Part shown: piece after piece, positions 24,447-33,420 of the stretch
How positions within the stretch are numbered: position 1 is the stretch's first letter
Layout: each line of letters begins with the position of its first letter
Assembly (NCBI GenBank): GCA_964526565.1
Contig: CAZGMC010000005.1
Span: forward strand, 18,035 to 82,034
DNA length: 64,000 nt
Origin: CAZGMC01 sp964526565
GTDB lineage: Bacteria > Pseudomonadota > Alphaproteobacteria > DSM-16000 > Inquilinaceae
Reading direction: 5' to 3'
The notes under the pieces: generated by a model
The model's database searches: none
The model's input: the letters and a program-made list of their open reading frames with translations, nothing else
Told to the model about the DNA's origin: nothing
Program-made: the position numbers and the translations under genes

Positions 24447-26597
24447 CTAGAGGTCGAGTACGACCTTCCGGGGATCGGCCCCGGTTGCGGCGGGGACGGC
24501 GGAGCAGATCAGCACCCGGCCCTCGGGAACGTCGGCCTGCGGCGTCTGCCGGTAGGCGACAGTGCCCTGTACCAGCCCCGTGGCACAGGTGCCGCAGACG
24601 CCGTTGCGGCAGCCATAGGACGGGGCCAGGCCGTGCGCCTCGGCCAGCTCCAGCAGCGTGCCGGCCTCGGGCGTCCACGGCATCTCGAAGCCGGACGCGG
24701 CGAAGCCGACGACGGCCGCGGCGGCCGGCACCGGGCCGTCTCCGGCGGCGGCCGGACGTTCGTCCTCGGGACGCCGCCTGAGGGACGCCGGGCCGAAGGC
24801 TTCGGCGAGGATGCGGCCGTCGCGGACGCCGAGCCGGCGGAGCTGGTCGTAGAGGTCCTGCATGAAGCCGGTCGGGCCGCACAGAAAGAAGTCGTAGTCG
24901 TCCAGCGGCAGGATCCGCTGCAGCAGCGCCGTATCGATGCGCCCTTCAAGATAATTGTCGACGCCGGCCTGCGCTGCCGGGTCCGGCCGGCTGAGGACCG
25001 ACACCACGGCGATGCGGCCGCCGGCCACGTCGGCCAGCGTCCGCGCCTCGTCAAAGAAGGCGCGGCGGCCGCGCGTGCGGGCGGCGTGCACGAAGATGGT
25101 CCGGCGGAAGGTCCGGGTCCGCAGGCCTTCCAGCACGACGTGGCGCAGCATGGCGATCATCGGCGTGATGCCGACGCCGCCCGACAGCAGCACGGCCGGG
25201 CGCTCCTCGCCGGCATCGATCGTGAAGGCCCCGGCCGGCGCCTTTGCCTCGAGCACGTCGCCGACCTTGACGCGGGCGTGCAGGTGGTTGGACACGCGGC
25301 CGGGCGCACCGGCGGGCGGCCGGGCATCCTCGCGCTGCACGCTGATTCGGTAGAGCGGGTCGGCCGGCGCGCTCGACAGGGTGTAGGTGCGGATCTGAGG
25401 TTCGCCGGCCTCGTCTGCCGGCACCCGGGCCGGCACCCGGGCCGGCACCCGGACGGTCAGGAACTGCCCGGCCGAGAAGCCGGGCAGGCCGTCGCCGTCG
25501 GCCGGTTCCAGGTGGAACGAGCGGATCGTCTCGCTCTCGTCGCTGATGCGGACCACGCGGTAGGGCCGCCAGGCAGTGCGGCGGGCCTCGGCGCGCAGCG
25601 CGGCCTCGGCCTCATCCCACGAGCCGGTCATCAGGGTGTTCGGGGAGTACTGGCCGAAGCGCCAGCGCAGCGGCAGGGCGCCGGGCAGCCGCAGGCCGTG
25701 GTCGAGGGTGAACCGCCACAGGCGCTCGGCCCCCTTGAAGGCGGCGACCTCCGGGCCGTCCCAGACGATCGCCACGGTGCCAGTCAGCAGCAGCAGGTCG
25801 CCGGTCGCGAAGTCGACGAACAGCAGGCCGGCCTTCGGGTTGACCAGGAAATTGCCGAGCGTGTTGAAGTGGAAGTTGCCGACATAGTCGGGCACGGTCA
25901 GGGTGCGATCGTCGTCGCTGCGCACGAACCCCGGCCGGCCGCCGCGGTGGGAGGCGTCGACGCCGCCGGTCGGGTCGTCCGGGGCTGCCGGTGCTGCACT
26001 GGCGACGAAGAACGTGTCCGCCGCAGCGATCAGGGCGCGGGCGGCGTCGTCGAGTCGATCCAGCCGCTCTGGCGTGCCGCCGCCGGCATCGCCGGGATCG
26101 CGGACGAAGCCGAACGAGCGGGTCTGGATGTATTGCGGGCAGTTGCCGAAGGCCTGATCGACGGCAATCGCGAACCCGCCGTCGCCGCCGCTCGCGACGT
26201 GCCCGCTCAGCCGGTTGCGGCGCCGCGAGTGGAACTCCAGGCCGAGCAGGCCAAGGGCGGCGCCGGGCCGCAGGTCGCCGGCCAGCGGGTCGCCCGGCAG
26301 CGGGCGGGCGCGGACCTCGAGCCGGCGCGGGTCGGGGCTGTGCAGGAAGCCCGGCTGCCCGGCCAGGATCGAGGCCCACGGCCGCCCCGCGTCATCCAGA
26401 TGCCCGACCACGACGAATGGCAACTGCGCATAGAAGGCGCGATGCTGGTCCGGCATGTGGTCGCGGATGATGCGGCGGCCGAACGACTCCATCCGTTCGC
26501 GCACGCCCAGGCGCGCCTGAATGTTTTGCTCGCCGCTGTGGAAGGGCGACGGATCGCGTGTCCAGGCAGTGTCCGTCATCGTCTGCACCATCGCCAT
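24447..26597 (-). CDS. Three-module oxidoreductase: PNPOx-like + FAD/NAD reductase + [2Fe-2S]
   Basis: A 716-residue fusion. Residues about 30-335 are a pyridoxamine-phosphate-oxidase-like flavin-binding split barrel (PFVVVGHLDDAGRPWASILAGQPGFL; NFHFNTLGNFLVNPKAGLLFVDF). Residues about 345-590 are a ferredoxin-NADP-reductase unit with the FAD motif RTYTLSSAP and NAD motif LLSGGVGITPMIAMLRH. The C-terminal 80 residues are a plant-type [2Fe-2S] ferredoxin with CRNGVCGTC and a distal Cys in LICSA. VPAR is repeated near residue 390 (12-base DNA repeats). Such fusions shuttle electrons from NAD(P)H to a flavin, but the acceptor is unknown. A palindrome directly upstream of the start and a TetR gene just beyond suggest repression by that regulator. 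Confidence 0.9.
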   Translation of the reverse strand: MAMVQTMTDTAWTRDPSPFHSGEQNIQARLGVRERMESFGRRIIRDHMPDQHRAFYAQLPFVVVGHLDDAGRPWASILAGQPGFLHSPDPRRLEVRARPLPGDPLAGDLRPGAALGLLGLEFHSRRRNRLSGHVASGGDGGFAIAVDQAFGNCPQYIQTRSFGFVRDPGDAGGGTPERLDRLDDAARALIAAADTFFVASAAPAAPDDPTGGVDASHRGGRPGFVRSDDDRTLTVPDYVGNFHFNTLGNFLVNPKAGLLFVDFATGDLLLLTGTVAIVWDGPEVAAFKGAERLWRFTLDHGLRLPGALPLRWRFGQYSPNTLMTGSWDEAEAALRAEARRTAWRPYRVVRISDESETIRSFHLEPADGDGLPGFSAGQFLTVRVPARVPARVPADEAGEPQIRTYTLSSAPADPLYRISVQREDARPPAGAPGRVSNHLHARVKVGDVLEAKAPAGAFTIDAGEERPAVLLSGGVGITPMIAMLRHVVLEGLRTRTFRRTIFVHAARTRGRRAFFDEARTLADVAGGRIAVVSVLSRPDPAAQAGVDNYLEGRIDTALLQRILPLDDYDFFLCGPTGFMQDLYDQLRRLGVRDGRILAEAFGPASLRRRPEDERPAAAGDGPVPAAAAVVGFAASGFEMPWTPEAGTLLELAEAHGLAPSYGCRNGVCGTCATGLVQGTVAYRQTPQADVPEGRVLICSAVPAATGADPRKVVLDL

Positions 26598-26610
26598 GCA
26601 TCGGCCCTGA

Positions 26611-26624
26611 ACCGAACGATCGGT
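26611..26624. promoter_or_regulatory. Probable TetR operator
   Basis: ACCGAACGATCGGT is a 14-base near-palindrome (12 of 14 positions symmetric), 13 bases upstream of the oxidoreductase start and 74 bases beyond the TetR stop. Short ACCGA-TCGGT palindromes are typical operators of TetR-family regulators. The binding is inferred, not shown. Confidence 0.6.
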
Positions 26625-26698
26625 ACAATAAGGCCGCTCAGCGAGGCTGTCAAGGGCCCGGCTGCGGGCGTGGCGGCCGCGGCCGTCGGGCCGGCAGC

Positions 26699-27256
26699 TC
26701 AGCCGAGCAGCCGCCCCGGCAGCTCGCGGACGGTGCGTTCGAACGGGTCGGGCGAGCCCAGACCCCGCGCCACGATCAGGGCACCCTGGAGGGCAATCAC
26801 CGCATCCTCGCCGCGGCGCGCCGCCTCGTCGGGCGCCACCCCGGCGTCCACGGCCAGATCGCGAAAGGCATGCGCCAGATCGAGCAGCGCCTGCCGCACC
26901 GTGCCGCCGAACAGCACGCGCGCCTCGCCCGTCGCGAACAGATCCAGCAGGCAGGACGCCCGCCCGTGGTCGTAGAACTCCAAAAGCTTCCGCCCTGCCA
27001 GTTCAAGCCGCGCCTGCGGCGGCCCGGCGTCCTTGAGCGCACCGGCCACATGCTCGCCGATCCAGGCATTGGCCCGGTCGAGGACGGCGACGGCCATGTC
27101 CTCCTTGCCCCTGGGGAAATGGTGGTAGAGGCTGGACCGGCCGAGCCCCGTCGCCGCCGACAGGCGCTGCAGGCTCGCACCCTCATAGCCGTGCTGCCGG
27201 AACACCGCGGCGAGCCGGTCGATCACATCGTCCCTGCCCAGTTGCGGTGCCGGCAT
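26699..27256 (-). CDS. TetR/AcrR-family transcriptional regulator
   Basis: A 185-residue TetR-type repressor. The N-terminal helix-turn-helix reads VFRQHGYEGASLQRLSAATGLGRSSLYHHFPRGKEDM (residues about 18-54). The C-terminal ligand domain (residues 60-185) resembles regulators of the TetR_C_LmrA/YxaF type, with ALQGALIVARGLGSPDPFERTVRELP. The ATG at 27256 is the natural start. It is read in the same direction as the oxidoreductase 102 bases downstream and probably controls it through the palindrome at 26611-26624. A ligand such as a quinone, flavin or xenobiotic is conceivable but cannot be read from sequence. Confidence 0.9.
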   Translation of the reverse strand: MPAPQLGRDDVIDRLAAVFRQHGYEGASLQRLSAATGLGRSSLYHHFPRGKEDMAVAVLDRANAWIGEHVAGALKDAGPPQARLELAGRKLLEFYDHGRASCLLDLFATGEARVLFGGTVRQALLDLAHAFRDLAVDAGVAPDEAARRGEDAVIALQGALIVARGLGSPDPFERTVRELPGRLLG

Positions 27257-27302
27257 CGCCTCTGTCAGTCACCAGGGCCGCGGAAGGGGGCCGCGGAAGG
27301 GG

Positions 27303-27402
27303 NNNNNNNNNNNNNNNNNNNNNNNNNNNNNNNNNNNNNNNNNNNNNNNNNNNNNNNNNNNNNNNNNNNNNNNNNNNNNNNNNNNNNNNNNNNNNNNNNN
27401 NN
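27303..27402. other. Assembly gap (100 N) in a GGGGCCGCGGAAG-type repeat
   Basis: A run of exactly 100 N. The left flank has two tandem copies of a GGGCCGCGGAAGG word, and the right flank begins with the same word again. A tandem repeat therefore probably stopped the assembly. The true length is unknown. It lies upstream of the tetR start, so its promoter may be affected. Confidence 0.95.
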
Positions 27403-27502
27403 GCCGCGGAAGGGCGCCGCACAACCCACCGGAACGATCTCCCGGAACAACCTCGCGAAGCTGCGCTCGCAGCGGCCCGCTGCCGGCGGCCAGGCGCCAG
27501 GG

Positions 27503-28090
27503 TCAGTTGAACAGGCCGTCGAGGACGCCTTCCAGCGGCGCGCGGCGGCGCCGCTCGATGGTCGGCACCTCGCCTTCGGTCAGCGGCTGGCCGAGCGCGG
27601 CGTTGGCGGCCAGGCGCTGCGATTCGGCGCGCGGGTCGACGACGACGCCGGGCGGCGGCTGGCTCTGCCAGAACATGATGCGGTCGACAAAGCTCTGGTC
27701 GGCCACCATCAGGTTGGCCGATTCCTCGTTGATCACGCGGCGGATGTCCGGCTGGGCGCGATCGGCACCGGCCTGCGTCAACAGCGCGGTCTGGCCCCGG
27801 GTCAGCGGCTCGCCTTCACCCGCCGCCGCGCCCGGCCCGCCCGTCACCACCTGGCGGGCGCGGTCGCGGGCGGCCATTTCCTGCGGCCGCGGAGCGCCAG
27901 GGGCCGGCGGCCGCAGATTGAAATCGGGCGGCATGGACAGTGGTGCGCGCGGCACCACCGCGAACTCGTCGGGCACGGTGCGGTCCAGGCCGAAGGCCTG
28001 GCGCGCATCGCCGCATCCCGACAGCGCCGTCGCCGCGGCCAGCAGCAGCGCGGCGCCGGCAAGCGTAGCGCGGGTCGACGTCATTCCCAT
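27503..28090 (-). CDS. DUF3035 outer-membrane lipoprotein (BamF-like)
   Basis: A lipoprotein of about 195 residues. The signal ATLAGAALLLAAATALSGC ends in the lipobox LSGC, so the mature protein would carry a lipid on Cys. The body AFGLDRTVPDEFAVVPRAPLSMPPDFNLRPPAPGAPRPQE is the DUF3035 signature; in Caulobacter a protein of this family is BamF, an accessory subunit of the outer-membrane beta-barrel assembly machine. The start is uncertain between ATG 28090 and ATG 28084. Further upstream the frame runs through two copies of a TCACCCTGTGCTCAG word and overlaps lspA, which argues against the longest version. It follows lspA directly, as is common in this group. Confidence 0.85.
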   Translation of the reverse strand: MGMTSTRATLAGAALLLAAATALSGCGDARQAFGLDRTVPDEFAVVPRAPLSMPPDFNLRPPAPGAPRPQEMAARDRARQVVTGGPGAAAGEGEPLTRGQTALLTQAGADRAQPDIRRVINEESANLMVADQSFVDRIMFWQSQPPPGVVVDPRAESQRLAANAALGQPLTEGEVPTIERRRRAPLEGVLDGLFN

Positions 28091-28115
28091 CACCCTGTGC
28101 TCAGTCACCCTGTGC

Positions 28116-28646
28116 TCAGTCACGATTCGTCCCCTGCGACAGCGCGGCCCGGCCGGCCGGGTGGCCGAACAGGCTGTCGATCAAAAGCAGTCCGACGCCG
28201 ACGCTGATCGCCGTGTCGGCCACATTGAAGGCATACCAATGATACCCGTATGCATGGAAATCAAGAAAATCAACCACGGCCCCGAAGCGGACCCGATCGA
28301 TCAGATTGCCGACGGCGCCGCCGATGACCAGCCCGATCACCACCGCCAGGAACGGCCGCCGCATGCCGGCCAGCCAGACCAGCAGGCCGACGGTGATCGC
28401 CCCGGCCAGGGCGACGAGCACCCAGCGCATCGCGCCAGTGCCGCCGTCGGCCAGGCCGAAGCTGATGCCGCGGTTCCACACCAGGACCAGGTTGAAGAAC
28501 TCCGTCACCTCGACGATGCGCGGCGGCTGCATGACCACGGCCAGGATCACCCACTTCGTGACCTGGTCGACGACGATGACCAGCGCCGCCACGACCAGCC
28601 CCAGGCGCCAGCGGCTGCGCTCCTCCGCCACGGCGCGGCCCCTCAC
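28116..28646 (-). CDS. lspA: Lipoprotein signal peptidase
   Basis: An inner-membrane aspartic protease that removes the signal peptide from lipidated prolipoproteins. It has 176 residues from GTG 28646 (overlapping the ileS stop as GTGA); a second GTG at 28631 is possible. Four transmembrane helices are evident. The family motifs are present in order: DQVTKW near residue 29, NRGISFG, GLVIGGAVGNLIDRVRFGAVVDFLDF with the first catalytic Asp, and WYAFNVADTAI with the second. It is translationally coupled to ileS, the usual partner, and is followed by the BamF-like lipoprotein, which it would process. Confidence 0.94.
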   Translation of the reverse strand: MRGRAVAEERSRWRLGLVVAALVIVVDQVTKWVILAVVMQPPRIVEVTEFFNLVLVWNRGISFGLADGGTGAMRWVLVALAGAITVGLLVWLAGMRRPFLAVVIGLVIGGAVGNLIDRVRFGAVVDFLDFHAYGYHWYAFNVADTAISVGVGLLLIDSLFGHPAGRAALSQGTNRD

Positions 28647-31567
28647 GCCGCCGCCGTCAGGTGCTCGACGGCGTCGGCGCAGCGACCGCACAGCGTCGGG
28701 TGTGCCGCCACGGTGCCGACCTCCGGCAGGACCTTCCAGCAGCGCTCGCACTTGTTGCCGGGGGCCGGCTCGATGGTCACGGCGACGCCCGGCACGTCGG
28801 CCAGGCGGAACGCATGATCCGGTCCCTCGCCGACAGTCACGGCCACGTCGGACGTGATGCAGACGTCGGCAAACGCCACCTCGGCCAGCAGGTCGGCCAG
28901 CTCCTGAGTGACGTGCACGACCGGCCGCGCCTGCAGCGAGGCGCCGATGCGCTTCTCCGCCCGCTCCAGCTCCAGGGCGCCGGTGACGACGCGGCGCACC
29001 TGGCGGATCCGCGCCCACTTCGCGGCCAGCGCCTCGTCGCGCCACTCAGGGGGAACGGCCGGGAACACCCGCTCGTGCACGCTGCCGGCGTCCTCGCCCA
29101 TGCGGGTGGTCCACGCCTCCTCCGCCGTGAAGCACGCGATCGGCGCCAGCCAGGCGGTCAGGCAGGAGAACAGCTCGTCGAGCACGGTGCGGGTGGCGCG
29201 GCGGCGCACACTGTCCGGCCGGTCGCAGTACAGCGCGTCCTTGCGGATGTCGAAGTAGAACGCCGACAGGTCGACGGCACAGAACGCATGCAGCGTCGTC
29301 GAGATGGTGGTGAAGTCGAAGTCGTCGGTCGAGCGCCGCACCAGCGCGTCGATCTCGGCCAGCCGGTGCAGCACCCAGCGCTCCAGCTCCGGCATCTCCG
29401 CCACGGGGAGGCGCTCGGCGTCGGAGAACCCGTCCATGGCGCCGAGCAGGTAGCGCAGGGTGTTGCGCAGGCGGCGGTAGCTGTCGACGTGGAACTGGAG
29501 GATCTCCTTGCCGATGCGCAGGTCCTCGGAATAGTCGGAGCCGGCCACCCACAGGCGCAGGATGTCGGCGCCGTGCTGGTCGCAGACCTGTTGCGGCGCC
29601 ACCACATTGCCCAGCGACTTGGCCATCTTGCGGCCCTGCTCGTCGAGCACGAAGCCGTGGGTCAGCACGGCGTCATAGGGCGCCCGCCCGCGTGTGCCGC
29701 AGCTCTCCAGCAGCGAGGAATGGAACCAGCCGCGGTGCTGGTCCGAGCCCTCCAGGTAGAGCGAGGCCGGCCAGCCGAGGTCCGGGCGCTGCTCCAGCAC
29801 GAAGGCGTGGGTCGAGCCGGACTCGAACCAGACGTCGACGATGTCGAACACCTGCGCGTACTTTTCGGCGCGGTAGGCGTCGCCCAGGAAGTCCTGCGGG
29901 TCGTGTGCCCACCACGCATCGGAGCCCTCGGCCGCGAAGGCGGCAGCGATGCGCTCGCACACTGCCGGGTCGCGCAGCGGCTCGCCGGTCGCCTTGTCGA
30001 CGAACAGGGCGATCGGCACGCCCCAGGCGCGCTGTCGGCTGATGCACCAGTCGGGCCGCTGCTCGATCATGGAATAGAGCCGGGTGTAGCCGGCCTGCGG
30101 CACGAAGCGGGTGTTGTCGAGCGCGGCCAGGGCCTTGGCGCGCAGGCCGTTGGCCTCCATCGAGATGAACCACTGGTCGGTGGCGCGGAAGATCAGCGGC
30201 GCCTTGGACCGCCACGAGTGCGGATAGCTGTGGGTCAGGCTGCCGCGGGCCAGCAGCGCGCCGCGCGCCTCCAGCCGGCCGATCACCGCCTCGTTGGCGT
30301 CGCCCTTCTTCCCCTCGGCGGTGTAGGTGGCGCGGCCGGCGAACAGCGGCACCTCGTCCAGGAACCGGCCGTCCTCACCGACCATGGGCGGCACCTCCAG
30401 GCCGTGGCGGGTGCCGAGCTCGAAATCTTCCGCGCCGTGGCTGGGGGCGATGTGGATGATGCCGGTGCCGACCTCCTCGGTGGCGAACGGCGCCTCCAGC
30501 GCCGGCACCGGGAAGTCGTAGCCCTCGCCGAAAAACGGGTGGTGGCAGCGCGTGCCCTCCAGCGCCTGGCCGGGGAACACGTGCGACAGGTGCCACAGCG
30601 TGATCCCGGCCGCCTCGCGCACGCTGTCGGCCAGCGGCAGGGCGACGACCAGCCGCTCGCCGATCCGCGCGTTGCTGTCCTCGGCGACGGCGTCGACGCG
30701 GAACAGGCCGTACTCGATGCCGGCCCCGTAGGCGACGGCGCGGTTGCCGGGGATGGTCCAGGGCGTGGTCGTCCAGATGACGATGCTGACGCCGTCCTCC
30801 GCCGGCACCGCCGCGTTGGGGCACTCCACAACGGGAAAGCGCACGAAGATGGTGGTCGAGGTCAGGTCGGCGTACTCGACCTCGGCCTCGGCCAGGGCGG
30901 TCTTTTCCACCACCGACCACAGCACCGGGCGCAGGCCGCGATAGAGCCCGCCGTTCAGCAGGAACTTGTGGATCTCGCGGACGATCTGTGCCTCGGCCGG
31001 CCGGGTCATGGTGGTGTAGGGCCGGGCCCAGTCGCCGACCACGCCCAGGCGCCTGAACTCGGCAGCCTGCACGTCGACCCAGTGCTCGGCAAAGTCGCGG
31101 CACTCCTGCCGGAACTGCAGGATCGGCATCTGGTCCTTGTCGCGGCCGGCCTCGCGGTAGCGCTGCTCGATGCGCCATTCGATGGGCAGGCCGTGGCAGT
31201 CCCACCCCGGCACGTAGTTGGCGTCGCGGCCCATCATCTGCTGCGACCGGACGACCAGATCCTTGAGGATCTTGTTCATGCCGGTGCCGATGTGGATGTT
31301 GCCATTGGCGTAGGGCGGGCCGTCGTGGAGGATGAACGGCGCGCGGCCACGGCTTTGCGCGCGCAGCCGGCCGTACAGGTCCATCCTTTCCCAGCGCGCC
31401 AGGATCTCGGGCTCCTTCTTGGGCAGCCCGGCACGCATGGGGAAGGCGGTGCGCGGCAGGAAGACGGTCTTCTTGTAGTCGGCGCCCTGTCCGGCGGCCG
31501 GCTTCACCCCTGCCTCGGTCCCTGCCCCGGTCCCAGCCTTGGTCTTCATATCGCTGTCGGCACTCAT
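28643..31567 (-). CDS. ileS: Isoleucyl-tRNA synthetase
   Basis: A class I aminoacyl-tRNA synthetase that charges tRNA-Ile. ATG 31567 gives 974 residues. HIGH-type motif: PYANGNIHIGTGMNKILKD near residue 80. The editing (CP1) domain includes IVIWTTTPWTIPGNRAVAY. The KMSKS loop reads EQGRKMAKSLGNVV. A C-terminal zinc site, CERCWKVLPEVGTVAAHPTLCGRCADAV, has four cysteines, so this is the bacterial type I form. A Lys/Gly/Thr-rich tail of about 35 residues precedes the conserved start, and ATG 31549 is an alternative. The stop overlaps lspA. Its start is divergent from the surface-protein gene at 32022. Confidence 0.97.
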   Translation of the reverse strand: MSADSDMKTKAGTGAGTEAGVKPAAGQGADYKKTVFLPRTAFPMRAGLPKKEPEILARWERMDLYGRLRAQSRGRAPFILHDGPPYANGNIHIGTGMNKILKDLVVRSQQMMGRDANYVPGWDCHGLPIEWRIEQRYREAGRDKDQMPILQFRQECRDFAEHWVDVQAAEFRRLGVVGDWARPYTTMTRPAEAQIVREIHKFLLNGGLYRGLRPVLWSVVEKTALAEAEVEYADLTSTTIFVRFPVVECPNAAVPAEDGVSIVIWTTTPWTIPGNRAVAYGAGIEYGLFRVDAVAEDSNARIGERLVVALPLADSVREAAGITLWHLSHVFPGQALEGTRCHHPFFGEGYDFPVPALEAPFATEEVGTGIIHIAPSHGAEDFELGTRHGLEVPPMVGEDGRFLDEVPLFAGRATYTAEGKKGDANEAVIGRLEARGALLARGSLTHSYPHSWRSKAPLIFRATDQWFISMEANGLRAKALAALDNTRFVPQAGYTRLYSMIEQRPDWCISRQRAWGVPIALFVDKATGEPLRDPAVCERIAAAFAAEGSDAWWAHDPQDFLGDAYRAEKYAQVFDIVDVWFESGSTHAFVLEQRPDLGWPASLYLEGSDQHRGWFHSSLLESCGTRGRAPYDAVLTHGFVLDEQGRKMAKSLGNVVAPQQVCDQHGADILRLWVAGSDYSEDLRIGKEILQFHVDSYRRLRNTLRYLLGAMDGFSDAERLPVAEMPELERWVLHRLAEIDALVRRSTDDFDFTTISTTLHAFCAVDLSAFYFDIRKDALYCDRPDSVRRRATRTVLDELFSCLTAWLAPIACFTAEEAWTTRMGEDAGSVHERVFPAVPPEWRDEALAAKWARIRQVRRVVTGALELERAEKRIGASLQARPVVHVTQELADLLAEVAFADVCITSDVAVTVGEGPDHAFRLADVPGVAVTIEPAPGNKCERCWKVLPEVGTVAAHPTLCGRCADAVEHLTAAA

Positions 31568-32021
31568 CGGCGGCTCTCGTCGCTCCCGGCATTGCGGCCC
31601 GGCACGCCCGCGACCCCAGGGCCGCCCGCGCGAGGCCGGCAAGCTATAGCGGGAATCGGACGACATTGTGAAGGCATGCGGTGGGAAACACCGCCGGGCA
31701 GTGTCCGTCAGCCGATCGGCCGCACCGCGCCCGGCGCCTTCCGTCCGCAGTGTAAGGAAAATCGACGGTCAGACGACAGGCACCATCAGGCGCTCCCCGC
31801 CCTGCATGAGGCGCCGCGCGCCAAATTGTGGCGGGCGCAGGCCCGGACGCCGTGTCGGACATATTTACATACACGCTTTTTTTGCGCACAAGAGAGCGCA
31901 TCAACACCAAATCATTAAAGGCAGCCATCATAAACAGCATGAAAATTGCATATTACCGCCGCGTGGCGTGCCGGACCCATGGTGCCGCGGGCGGCCGGGC
32001 CAAGGCGGAGGAAAACGGATT
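31568..32021. other. A/T-rich intergenic region with divergent promoters
   Basis: A 454-base region between ileS and the divergent PEP-CTERM-type gene. From about 31855 to 31975 it is markedly A/T-rich for this genome, with a seven-T run near 31880 and ATTAAAGG-like words near 31915, so promoters for both genes are likely here. A strong GGAGGA ribosome-binding site lies at 32007-32012, before the gene on the right. No coding gene is convincing. Confidence 0.55.
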
Positions 32022-33383
32022 ATGATGCAGCAGTCCGCGTCCATGACATGCCGCCGATGGCGGCTTGCGGCCGTCGCCCTTGTCGTGTGGGCGGTCGTGG
32101 TGGCCGCCATGAGCCGGCAGGAGGCCGGTGCGGTCACGATCGACTTCCAGGCCTATTCGGGCCTGCCGTTCGGCTTCTCCACCTATCAGGAGGACGACTT
32201 CATCGTCAGCGTGGTGCAGAGCACCAACAGCGGCACGAACCTGGGCATCGATTTCACCAATCAGGGCGGCGACATCTTCCTGGGCGGGCCGGTGCAGTGG
32301 ACCGTCAATGTCAAGCCCCTGGTCTCCGGCACGACCTTCGACCTCGACAGCCTGAACCTGTTCCCGTTGTCACAGCCCGGCAGCGGCACGGTGCGGGTCA
32401 GCGTTCCCAGCACGGCGATCACGCAGGACCTGAGCGTCACGAACGTATCGGCCGAGCAGACGCGGACGCTCTCGAGCAGCTTCCAGGGCATTGCCGAGTT
32501 CAACGTCACCGGCCTGAGCGGCGATGCCCTCGGTCATGTCTACATAGACGATATCGTCATCAGCAACGTGAACGTGGGCACCAACACGCCGCCGACGGCC
32601 CAAGCCAACGGGCCCTACACGTTCAACCCCGGCGCCGGAATCTTCAACGTCCTGCTTGACGCGACCGGCACGACCGACCCTGATGAGACGCTGTCCGCCA
32701 GCCAACTGGAATGGGAATCCGAAACCGGCCAGACCCTGGCGGGCTTCAATCCCGGTCTCAGCGTGCAGGAGACCAACCTGCAGCACACGCTGGATACCGC
32801 CGTCGTCACGTTGACCGTCACCGACACGCCCGGCGACACCGACACCGAAACGGCGACGGTGGCGTACGCCAACACCGCGCCGCAGGATCTGATGGTGACG
32901 CCGACGATCGAGGCCGACGCCTCCGTCACGCTCGACCTGCAGCTCAGCGATGCCGATTACGGCGTGGCGCAGTCCGGCCCGTTCCCGGCCGATTTCGAGA
33001 TCGTCGAGGTGGAGTTCAGCACCTCAAACGTGTTCGGTGCGGCGACCGCCCTGCTCAGTGGCGACACAGTCAACCCCGGTGGCGACTTCTCCTTCACGGC
33101 CTCGTCGAGCGGCGCGTTCGGTGCCCTGAATGACTTGGCCAGTGCGTCCGTCACCATCGGCAATGCCGAGCTGCAGTCCTATTTCGGTGGGCTGGGCACC
33201 TTCAATACCTACCTGAACGTGCGCGACCGGGCCGGCGAGACGGCCTCGTTTGCCTTCCAGATCGAGGTGACCAGCCCCGGCGGCAATCAGGTACCGGAAG
33301 CCGGAACTCTCGCCCTGCTGGCCTCGGGGCTGGCCGGGCTGGCCTGGGTGCGGCACAATGCCGCGCGCCGCGGTCGCGCCTGA
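32022..33383 (+). CDS. PEP-CTERM-type exported protein with Ig/PKD-like domains
   Basis: A 453-residue exported protein. The N-terminal signal is LAAVALVVWAVVVAAMS, ending before AGAVTIDFQAYSG. The first domain (residues about 38-190) has the beta-rich IDFQ...STYQEDDFIVSV pattern common in PEP-CTERM proteins. The middle (TPPTAQANGPYTFNPGAG...DATGTTDPDET) is a PKD-like repeat. The C-terminus is a sorting tail: VPEAGTLALLASGLAGLAWVRH followed by Arg-rich residues, that is a VPEPxTL-type box, a hydrophobic helix and a basic end. Such tails are recognised by an exosortase (EpsH/XrtA), and none is visible in this window. ATG 32022 has a GGAGGA site. The product is likely a surface or exopolysaccharide-associated protein. 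Confidence 0.8.
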   Translation: MMQQSASMTCRRWRLAAVALVVWAVVVAAMSRQEAGAVTIDFQAYSGLPFGFSTYQEDDFIVSVVQSTNSGTNLGIDFTNQGGDIFLGGPVQWTVNVKPLVSGTTFDLDSLNLFPLSQPGSGTVRVSVPSTAITQDLSVTNVSAEQTRTLSSSFQGIAEFNVTGLSGDALGHVYIDDIVISNVNVGTNTPPTAQANGPYTFNPGAGIFNVLLDATGTTDPDETLSASQLEWESETGQTLAGFNPGLSVQETNLQHTLDTAVVTLTVTDTPGDTDTETATVAYANTAPQDLMVTPTIEADASVTLDLQLSDADYGVAQSGPFPADFEIVEVEFSTSNVFGAATALLSGDTVNPGGDFSFTASSSGAFGALNDLASASVTIGNAELQSYFGGLGTFNTYLNVRDRAGETASFAFQIEVTSPGGNQVPEAGTLALLASGLAGLAWVRHNAARRGRA

Positions 33384-33420
33384 GTGCGGATTGGGCGGCG
33401 GAAGCGGCAGGCGGATCGGG

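Noticed and set aside
22647..26975. Very long plus-strand open frame (over 1400 codons) across the M16 and oxidoreductase genes
   Set aside because: It is antisense to well-identified genes, and its composition (Gly/Arg/His/Gln/Val-rich, no domain) is that of a GC-rich shadow frame.
28661..31918. Long plus-strand frame antisense to ileS
   Set aside because: ileS carries every synthetase motif on the other strand, and the antisense product has no recognisable feature.
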